DNA of 64,000 nt from Salipaludibacillus daqingensis. Its GTDB lineage: Bacteria > Bacillota > Bacilli > Bacillales > Salisediminibacteriaceae. The stretch covers positions 337,015 to 401,014 of the forward strand of contig NZ_JARZHF010000004.1 in NCBI RefSeq assembly GCF_029891575.1, given 5' to 3'. The first letter of the stretch is position 1, and every line of letters begins with the position of its first letter. A model generated the notes under the pieces. It had not been told where the DNA came from. It did not search any database and worked only from the letters and a program-made list of their open reading frames with translations. The translations under genes were made by a program, and so were the position numbers. Positions 57,926 through 64,000 of the stretch are shown here, piece by piece.

Positions 57926-59371
57926 TTATAAATTTAACACTAACACTTTGTCACGCAACATGGAGTCAATGCTTCTTCCAATACCTTGAACACCTTGACC
58001 AGAATTTTTCACTCCGAGGAATGGAAAATGATCTGGTCCTCGTGACGTTTTTCCGTTCACTTGAACAGTTCCTACATTCAAACGGTCAGCAATCGTAAAC
58101 GCATTTTCAAGATTTTTCGTAAAAATACTAGCTTGAAGGCCATATTCATTGCGTCTTTCTAAATCAATGGCTTCTAGCTCATTTTCAACACGCATAATTG
58201 GAAGGACAGGACCAAACTGCTCCTGCCAAGCAACATCCATGTCTTCTGTCACATGATCTAAAATCGTAGCGCCAAGAAGGTTTCCATCTTGAATACCCTC
58301 AGATACTACCGTTGCTCCTTTTTTCTTTGCATCTTCAATTAAAGATACAACAAAGTCTGCTGATTTCTGATCAATCATTGGCGTAATATTGGCATCTTCC
58401 GTTGATTTACCTACCGTTAGTTTTTCAACGTTTTCTTTTATTTTTGCAACAAGTTCATCAGCTACGTTATTATTAACCATCACTCTTTTAATCGCTGTGC
58501 AGCGTTGACCAGAATAACTCAGGGCGCCACTAACGATTTCTTTCGCAGACTTATCTAAATCTGCATCTTCTAAAACAATCGCTGGATCTTTCCCACCTAA
58601 TTCTAGAACAACTGGGATCATGGAAGCTTGTTTTGCAATATGTTTACCAGTTGAGGTTCCACCTGTGAAAGTAATCATATCAATATTAGGATGTGTCACT
58701 ACAAAATCACCAATGACAGATCCTCTCCCTGTGACAACATTCAATACGCCACTTGGTAAACCTGCATTTACCAAAGCTTTCACCATTAATAAACCACTGA
58801 TAGCTCCTTGTGTTGCTGGTTTAAATACTACAGTATTTCCTGTAATTAACGCTGGTGCAATCTTTGATGCTGCTAAGTTAACGGGATAGTTAAACGGTGA
58901 AATCGCTAGTACGACACCGTGAGGTACTTTTTGAACCATTGCTTTTGTTGATTTAGACGCTCCTGGAAATGCATCTCCTTGAATAAAACTTCCATGAGTG
59001 CGTAGCCCTTCTTCTGCCGTATGGCGAATGAGTTGAGCCGTTCTTTTCACTTCACCCTTCGAAGATGATAATGTCTTCCCAACTTCTGCTTGGATCATTT
59101 CCCCTATTTCATCTGTCATTTTTTCTAATTCATCTGCCCATCGATGGAGAAGTTCGGAACGTTCATGACCTTCTGTAGCTTCCCAATTCGCTTGAACATC
59201 CGCTGTACTTTTAACGGCTTGGTCCACTTCTTCTTGTGTCATAGCCGGTACTTCACCAACAACTCGTCCATCATCAGGTGATTTAATTTGAACTGTATTC
59301 CCACCTGAACTTTTTTTCCATTCATTATTAGAAAGATATGGATAGACTGTTTTATCTTGACGTAATTCCAT
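57926..59371 (-). CDS. gapN: NADP-dependent glyceraldehyde-3-phosphate dehydrogenase (non-phosphorylating)
   Basis: 481-residue aldehyde dehydrogenase of the GapN group. Catalytic Cys in YSGQRCTAIKRVMV, Glu in VVLELGGKDPAIVL, cofactor ISPFNYPVNL and FTGGTSTGKHI. GapN-type ends GRSIDSMLRDKVLVLNL. It oxidises glyceraldehyde-3-phosphate to 3-phosphoglycerate and makes NADPH. A cre-like sequence (59436-59451, one mismatch in the CG core) lies 65 bases upstream. Start at ATG 59371; one three codons earlier is possible. Confidence 0.9.
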   Translation of the reverse strand: MELRQDKTVYPYLSNNEWKKSSGGNTVQIKSPDDGRVVGEVPAMTQEEVDQAVKSTADVQANWEATEGHERSELLHRWADELEKMTDEIGEMIQAEVGKTLSSSKGEVKRTAQLIRHTAEEGLRTHGSFIQGDAFPGASKSTKAMVQKVPHGVVLAISPFNYPVNLAASKIAPALITGNTVVFKPATQGAISGLLMVKALVNAGLPSGVLNVVTGRGSVIGDFVVTHPNIDMITFTGGTSTGKHIAKQASMIPVVLELGGKDPAIVLEDADLDKSAKEIVSGALSYSGQRCTAIKRVMVNNNVADELVAKIKENVEKLTVGKSTEDANITPMIDQKSADFVVSLIEDAKKKGATVVSEGIQDGNLLGATILDHVTEDMDVAWQEQFGPVLPIMRVENELEAIDLERRNEYGLQASIFTKNLENAFTIADRLNVGTVQVNGKTSRGPDHFPFLGVKNSGQGVQGIGRSIDSMLRDKVLVLNL

Positions 59372-59500
59372 GTTGATCACTCCATTTCTTTAAAGTAAGA
59401 AAGCATATTTGCTTTCAATGTTTTATATTAAAACATGTGAAAACACTTACAAACAAGGGATATGCTTCATTTTCCTAAAATTTCTGAATTTAATGGAGTT

Positions 59501-60766
59501 TTAGTCATTCGGTTGTCGATTATACCAAGCAATCATCGTAGCTAATAGAAAAAATAAAAGCATGATAAAAAGAATTTCGTTATAACGACCAAACGAATCA
59601 TAAGCGATTCCAAAAGGTAATGGACCTAAAGATGATGCAATGACCGTCGTTGTCATTCCAGCCCCTTTAATACTTCCTAAATGAGCCCTTCCAAAATATT
59701 GTGGAATAATTAATGCAATACATAATGTTCCCAATCCACCGGCAATGCCTCTTAGTAAACCAAACAGTAACGCAAGCATATATGAATCCATGTATATCAG
59801 AACAACAAGTGCTATAGACTCAATAACAAATGTTAATGCAAAAAGTTTATGTAATGTCACTTTCTCTAATATTAACCCCGCAATAAAACTTACTGGAAAA
59901 GCAACAAGAGCCATCAAACTTAAGATAAAAGCCGCTTGTCCCCTAGTCAGATTACCTTCTCCTAGTATAGAAACAATATGAAACGTCATGCCTGTGTTCG
60001 CCATGGCTGGCACTGCTATACAAAATAAGACTCCCCAAAACACCTTACTTTTTAACGCTTCATTTAACGTCCAATTTGGTTCATTATCAAAATAAACTGT
60101 CTCCTTTGTATTGCTTTTTGTTTTGTTAATCACCTCTCCATCTGGAGCTATCCCATAATTTTCTGGACGATTACGAATAAGTAACCATGCTAACGGTACA
60201 AAACTTATCATAATGATCAATGCCCAAAACTGCCATGCTCCTTGCCAACCATACTGAGTGATTAACCAGACATTTAATGGAGGAAGAGCAGCAGAGCTCA
60301 GATAACCACCAACTTCCATAAAAGCAAATGCCCGTCCGCGTTTCTTTACAAACCATTGTGGAATTAATGTGTTAGGGATTAGTTCCATTAACCCTTGTCC
60401 AAATAACCGTATTAAAAAGAATCCGACTAATAACATAAATGGTCCTGCTATCAAACTGTTTACTAAACAAGCTATCGCTAACATAGTTCCAGCAAAGACA
60501 GACATCCAACGTTGGCCCGATCGGTCGATTAATTTACCCATAAATATCATTAATAAGCCGGAAGCTAAAGTTGCTGACGAATATAATGTAGAAATTAACG
60601 ATCGACTCCAACCAAATTCTTCGACATATGCATCGATAAAAATGGAAACAGAGTACGTTTGTCCTGGACCTGATAAAAATACGGCCCACGCTCCCATGAC
60701 AACGATCACCCACCCATAATAAAAAGGGGTCTTATTAACAAAATTACGTGGTTTCCTCTCTTTCAT
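59501..60766 (-). CDS. MFS transporter, OFA/monocarboxylate-like
   Basis: 421-residue carrier with twelve membrane helices. N-terminal helix 1 is PFYYGWVIVVMGAWAVFLSG, with motif LIDRSGQRWM between helices 2 and 3, as in the oxalate/formate and monocarboxylate carriers. Substrate not readable. AAGGAGGGCAT ribosome site. Separate from gapN by about 130 bases, same strand. Confidence 0.85.
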   Translation of the reverse strand: MKERKPRNFVNKTPFYYGWVIVVMGAWAVFLSGPGQTYSVSIFIDAYVEEFGWSRSLISTLYSSATLASGLLMIFMGKLIDRSGQRWMSVFAGTMLAIACLVNSLIAGPFMLLVGFFLIRLFGQGLMELIPNTLIPQWFVKKRGRAFAFMEVGGYLSSAALPPLNVWLITQYGWQGAWQFWALIIMISFVPLAWLLIRNRPENYGIAPDGEVINKTKSNTKETVYFDNEPNWTLNEALKSKVFWGVLFCIAVPAMANTGMTFHIVSILGEGNLTRGQAAFILSLMALVAFPVSFIAGLILEKVTLHKLFALTFVIESIALVVLIYMDSYMLALLFGLLRGIAGGLGTLCIALIIPQYFGRAHLGSIKGAGMTTTVIASSLGPLPFGIAYDSFGRYNEILFIMLLFFLLATMIAWYNRQPND

Positions 60767-60859
60767 ATGCCCTCCTTGTGAGTGTATTATGATAAAAACA
60801 CTATTCTAGTATTTTACTAGTGATCATTCCTCCAAACAATCTATTATAAAAGAATTAGA

Positions 60860-60970
60860 AAACAAAAAGGAGTAACTTGAAATAAACATTACGTAAATAA
60901 ATGCCGGTTAGACCGATGCAGTTCCCTTCCTTGAAGAATTACTCCAATCTATACGATTAGAACGAATCAT
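60860..60970. repeat. Intergenic repeat family, copy B (right part)
   Basis: Shares AAAAAGGAGTAACTTG-AATAAACATTA and TTAGACCGAT blocks with copy A at 43567. The remainder of the copy is found at 61800-61975; the 103-bp array is placed between the two parts. Confidence 0.6.
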
Positions 60971-61799
60971 CCTCCTTCACAACCGCACCTTTCTCGCTTC
61001 GGACACTATGACCTTCTTTTACTTCCCTTTGCTCGGCGCGCAGCAACTGAAAGGCACTATCTAGATCACTTAGTTCCTTTCACAACCGCACCTTTCTCGC
61101 TTCGGACACTATGACCTTCTTTTACTTCCCTTCGCTCAGCTGGTAGCAACTGAAAGGACTTACCAGATTACTTAGTTCCTTTCACAACCGCACCTTTCTC
61201 GCTTCGGTCACTATGACCATCCTTTACTTCCCTTCGCTCGGCGTCCAGCAACTGAAAGGTACTAACTAGATCACTTAGTTCCTTTCACAACCGCACCTTT
61301 CTCGCTTCGGGCACTATGATCACCCTTTACTTCCCTTCGCTCGGCGTCCAGCAACTGAAAGGCACTATCTAGATCACTTAGTTCCTTTCACAACCGCACC
61401 TTTCTCGCTTCGGGCACTATGACCATCCTTTACTTCCCTTCGCTCAGCGCGCAGCAACTGAAAGGCACTATCTAGATCACTTAGTTCCTTTCACAACCGC
61501 ACCTTTCTCGCTTCGGGCACTATGATCATCCTTTACTTCCCTTCGCTCAGCGCGCAGCAACTGAAAGGCACTATCTAGATCACTTAGTTCCTTTCACAAC
61601 CGCACCTTTCTCGCTTCGGGCACTATGATCATCCTTTACTTCCCTTCGCTCAGCGCGCAGCAACTGAAAGGCACTATCTAGATCACTTAGTTCCTTTCAC
61701 AACCGCACCTTTCTCGCTTCGGGCACTATGATCATCCTTTACTTCCCTTCGCTCAGCTGGTAGCAACTGAAAGGACTTACCAGATTACTTAGTTCCTCC
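60971..61799. repeat. Eight tandem copies of a 103-bp repeat
   Basis: The block CACAACCGCACCTTTCTCGC begins at 60978, 61081, 61183, 61286, 61389, 61492, 61595 and 61698, a period of 103 (once 102). Units are over 90 percent alike. Within each unit CCTTTCA pairs with TGAAAGG about 70 bases on. Copies 2 and 8 share a variant (AGCTGGTAGCAACTG-AAAGG-ACTTACCAG) that the others lack. The period is not a multiple of three, and no frame is open through it. Confidence 0.9.
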
Positions 61800-61910
61800 T
61801 TCGATGAAACGCTCCAACTTGATTGCTAAATACTGTATTATAAATATCATTTACAAACGCTTTATGGAACCGACGATCATATAATTCTCAAAAATGACTA
61901 ATTTGGACTA

Positions 61911-61955
61911 TTAGAATTTTTTTATCACACTACCATTGCCACCGTTGTTACTCAT
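61911..61955 (-). CDS. Tiny MSN-type ORF in repeat copy B
   Basis: ATG 61955 behind AAAGGAAGG encodes MSNNGGNGSVIKKF and stops. The matching ORF in copy A is MSNIDGVIKK. Good ribosome sites in both suggest a real start region of a gene whose body has decayed. Confidence 0.3.
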   Translation of the reverse strand: MSNNGGNGSVIKKF

Positions 61956-61993
61956 TTGAGCACCTTCCTTTACGATAATGTAATTTTCTAGAC

Positions 61994-62025
61994 AAAAAAA
62001 AGCATTCCTAATCAATAGGAATGCT
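61994..62025 (-). terminator. Terminator of the rrn/tRNA operon
   Basis: AGCATTCCT/AGGAATGCT 9-bp stem then eight T on the minus strand, 14 bases after tRNA-Lys. Confidence 0.9.
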
Positions 62026-62038
62026 GGAATTATGTATA

Positions 62039-62114
62039 TGGTGAGCCATGAAGGACTCGAACCTTCGACCCTCTGATTAAAAGTCAGATGCTCTACCAAC
62101 TGAGCTAATGGCTC
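62039..62114 (-). tRNA. tRNA-Lys(TTT)
   Basis: 76 bases with CCA; acceptor GAGCCAT/ATGGCTC, anticodon loop CTTTTAA. Last gene of the cluster. Confidence 0.95.
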
Positions 62115-62260
62115 GTAGCTTGTTCAATGAGGTTTACTCATGATGCTTACGGACGAAGCGATTGCTTCGATGTCTTACCTGTTTCTTCCTCTTCTAGCTT
62201 TTCAATGATGACCATGCGTCGAAACAACTCGTAGTCATTTCATAGATGCTTTGCTCGTCA

Positions 62261-62312
62261 CTGAGCTAATGGCTCGTAACTTATCAATGAATTTAATCAT
62301 GATGCTTACGAA
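62261..62312 (-). repeat. Partial duplicate of tRNA-Lys 5' end and leader
   Basis: CTGAGCTAATGGCTCGTA and the following TCATGATGCTTACG match 62099-62150, the start and upstream of tRNA-Lys. The 3' part of the tRNA is absent. Confidence 0.65.
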
Positions 62313-62397
62313 TAATATTACGCTTTGTTGTTTTCATTGTCAATCAACTGCGAATCCGTTCGGCAGCTGTACTTATTCATTTAACTTATAATAAAAG

Positions 62398-62472
62398 TGG
62401 TGACCCGTACGGGATTCGAACCCGTGTTACCGCCGTGAAAGGGCGGTGTCTTAACCACTTGACCAACGGGCC
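62398..62472 (-). tRNA. tRNA-Glu(TTC)
   Basis: 75 bases with CCA; anticodon loop CTTTCAC between CCGCC and GGCGG. Confidence 0.95.
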
Positions 62473-62482
62473 AAACAAAAAG

Positions 62483-62573
62483 TGGCGGAGAAGGAGGGAT
62501 TTGAACCCTCGCGCCGCTCACGCGACCTACACCCTTAGCAGGGGCGCCCCTTCAGCCACTTGGGTACTTCTCC
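62483..62573 (-). tRNA. tRNA-Ser(GCT)
   Basis: 91 bases with a long variable arm and encoded CCA; anticodon GCT. Confidence 0.95.
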
Positions 62574-62577
62574 TTAA

Positions 62578-62652
62578 TGGCTCCACAGGTAGGATTCGAA
62601 CCTACGACCGATCGGTTAACAGCCGATAGCTCTACCACTGAGCTACTGTGGA
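62578..62652 (-). tRNA. tRNA-Asn(GTT)
   Basis: 75 bases with CCA; acceptor TCCACAG/CTGTGGA, anticodon loop CTGTTAA. Confidence 0.95.
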
Positions 62653-62655
62653 ATA

Positions 62656-62732
<77 letters not shown>

Positions 62733-62747
62733 ATTAAAAAATAAAAA

Positions 62748-62821
62748 TGGAGCGGGTGATGGGAATCGAACCCACATCATCAGCTTGGAAGGCTGAGGTT
62801 TTACCACTAAACTACACCCGC
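62748..62821 (-). tRNA. tRNA-Gly(TCC)
   Basis: 74 bases with CCA; anticodon loop CTTCCAA. Confidence 0.95.
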
Positions 62822-62855
62822 AAATAAAAAAATTATGTAATTATTAAAGATGATA

Positions 62856-62927
62856 TGCCCAAGAAGTTAAACTCCTAACTTTCTGATCCTGAGTCCAACA
62901 CTCTATATGATTGAGCTAAGGGTGCTC
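62856..62927 (-). pseudogene. Decayed tRNA (Arg/Leu-like) inside the cluster
   Basis: Minus strand shows a tRNA-like order: CCCTTAGCTCAAT (D arm), TTGGACTCAGGATCAGA (anticodon region with loop CTCAGGA), and AGTTAGGAGTTTAACTTCTTGGG (T arm with a shortened loop). Acceptor and anticodon stems have mismatches and no proper CCA end is present. Confidence 0.6.
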
Positions 62928-62928
62928 A

Positions 62929-63003
62929 TGGAGCGGAAAACGGGATTCGAACCCGCGACCCCCACCTTGGCAAGGTGGTGCTCTACCACTGAGCTATTTC
63001 CGC
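62929..63003 (-). tRNA. tRNA-Gly(GCC)
   Basis: 75 bases with CCA; anticodon loop TTGCCAA. Confidence 0.95.
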
Positions 63004-63079
63004 TTATAACACGATTTAGGTTATCTATCCATTTCGTAGGACGATAAATATTTATTAGTATTATGAAATTTCAATAAAA

Positions 63080-63154
63080 TGGCAGGGCTAGCAGGATTCG
63101 AACCTGCGGGTCACGGAATCAAAATCCGATGCCTTACCGCTTGGCTATAGCCCT
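63080..63154 (-). tRNA. tRNA-Gln(TTG)
   Basis: 75 bases with CCA; acceptor AGGGCTA/TAGCCCT, anticodon loop TTTTGAT. Confidence 0.93.
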
Positions 63155-63166
63155 CTAAAATAATTA

Positions 63167-63243
63167 TGGGGCGGCTGATGGGAATTGAACCCACGAGTGC
63201 CGGAATCACAATCCGGTGCGTTAACCACTTCGCCACAACCGCC
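63167..63243 (-). tRNA. tRNA-His(GTG)
   Basis: 77 bases including the extra 5' G typical of tRNA-His, which pairs with C73; anticodon GTG; CCA encoded. Confidence 0.95.
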
Positions 63244-63253
63244 TTAATAAAAA

Positions 63254-63327
63254 TGGCAGGGGTAGCAGGAATCGAACCCACATCAAAGGTTTTGGAGACC
63301 TTCGTTTTACCGTTAAACTATACCCCT
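63254..63327 (-). tRNA. tRNA-Trp(CCA)
   Basis: 74 bases with CCA; anticodon loop CTCCAAA. Confidence 0.95.
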
Positions 63328-63335
63328 AAAGAGAA

Positions 63336-63419
63336 TGGTGGAGGGGGGCAGATTCGAACTGCCGAACCCGAAGGAGCGGATTTACAGTCCGCCGCGTTTA
63401 GCCACTTCGCTACCCCTCC
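63336..63419 (-). tRNA. tRNA-Tyr(GTA)
   Basis: 84 bases with a long variable arm and CCA; anticodon loop CTGTAAA. Confidence 0.95.
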
Positions 63420-63484
63420 ATATATAATTACAAAATATATAGCTTAGTAAATCTTCCTATTTAAAAAAAGTACAAATAAAAAAA

Positions 63485-63560
63485 TGGCGGTCCCGACGGG
63501 AATCGAACCCGCGATCTCCTGCGTGACAGGCAGGCATGTTAACCGCTACACCACGGGACC
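63485..63560 (-). tRNA. tRNA-Asp(GTC)
   Basis: 76 bases with CCA; anticodon loop CTGTCAC. Confidence 0.95.
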
Positions 63561-63570
63561 TAGAAAAAAA

Positions 63571-63663
63571 TGGAGGAGGAAGAGGGATTCGAACCCCCGC
63601 GGGCTTTGACACCCCTGTTGGTTTTCAAGACCAATCCCTTCAGCCAGACTTGGGTATTCCTCC
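63571..63663 (-). tRNA. tRNA-Ser(TGA)
   Basis: 93 bases with a long variable arm and CCA; anticodon loop CTTGAAA. Confidence 0.95.
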
Positions 63664-63671
63664 TTGATATA

Positions 63672-63748
63672 TGGTAGCGGCGGAGGGGATCGAACCCCCG
63701 ACCTCACGGGTATGAACCGTACGCTCTAGCCAGCTGAGCTACACCGCC
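63672..63748 (-). tRNA. tRNA-Met(CAT), elongator type
   Basis: 77 bases with CCA; acceptor GGCGGTG/CGCCGCT-type pairing starting G1-C72, so not the initiator. Anticodon CAT; sequence agrees with the Bacillus elongator tRNA-Met. Confidence 0.9.
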
Positions 63749-63778
63749 ACAATTAAATGGAATCATTTTACATTAATA

Positions 63779-63854
63779 TGGTGGAGCCTAGCGGGATCGA
63801 ACCGCTGACCTCCTGCGTGCAAAGCAGGCGCTCTCCCAGCTGAGCTAAGGCCCC
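63779..63854 (-). tRNA. tRNA-Ala(TGC)
   Basis: 76 bases with CCA; anticodon loop TTTGCAC. First tRNA after 5S rRNA. Confidence 0.95.
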
Positions 63855-63864
63855 ATATATAATT

Positions 63865-63981
<117 letters not shown>

Positions 63982-64000
63982 CATATGAAATTGACAGGTC

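Noticed and set aside
60971..61799. CRISPR array
   Set aside because: Although regularly spaced, whole 103-bp units repeat with no unique spacers and no cas genes are near.
61911..62099. 62-residue minus-strand ORF across tRNA-Lys
   Set aside because: It reads through a tRNA gene and its terminator; only the last 14 codons have a ribosome site of their own.

Overview
The window reads as chromosomal DNA of a low-GC, endospore-forming member of the Bacillaceae. This rests on an rRNA-linked tRNA cluster in Bacillus style, a Spo0E-like phosphatase, sigma-A promoters, CcpA-type cre sites, and gene neighbourhoods (pgi/yugN/yugO/yugI/alaR-alaT, yxlEFG) that match Bacillus subtilis families. I cannot name the species.

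Layout. 1-6.8 kb: two aldo/keto reductases, then an MMPL/RND transporter with a heptad-repeat partner, controlled by a divergent TetR regulator. 6.8-9.8 kb: a relic tRNA-Ala fragment, an orphan peptide-type sensor kinase microoperon (10-codon leader, kinase, 29-residue peptide, small membrane protein), a Spo0E-like gene and a frameshifted membrane protein. 10.1-15.1 kb: a complete sorbitol PTS operon (SorC-type regulator, gutM, IIC, IIBC, IIA, sorbitol-6-phosphate dehydrogenase) followed by a transaldolase-like gene.

15.44-37.36 kb is an integrated element of about 21.9 kb inserted in tRNA-Ala(GGC). A perfect 48-bp direct repeat (15438-15485 and 37310-37357) bounds it. It carries a tyrosine integrase and excisionase at the right end and a rolling-circle HUH Rep module in the middle. 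Its cargo is defence: a Gabija-like GajA/GajB pair, a modular HNH nuclease, the remnant of a NACHT-type NTPase with a nuclease-like tail, a broken zinc-ribbon/Vsr-like nuclease, and a type I restriction-modification operon with a SprT-like metallopeptidase. Several broken genes in it are shifted exactly at G/C or A homopolymers.

37.3-60.8 kb is core chromosome: tRNA-Ala, potassium channel yugO, yugN, pgi, an LPXTG repeat surface protein, an iron alcohol dehydrogenase, yuzA, yugI, a sodium symporter, alaT/alaR, an isochorismatase-like hydrolase, electron-bifurcating fixABCX, an ABC exporter (yxlEFG), a lipoprotein, gapN and an MFS carrier. 60.9-61.8 kb holds eight copies of a 103-bp tandem repeat. 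62.0-64.0 kb is the 3' end of an rRNA operon read leftward: 5S rRNA and sixteen intact tRNAs (Ala to Lys), with one decayed tRNA among them.

The most interesting items are the defence-loaded tRNA-Ala element, the kinase/micropeptide microoperon, the homopolymer-broken nuclease genes and the 103-bp repeat array.
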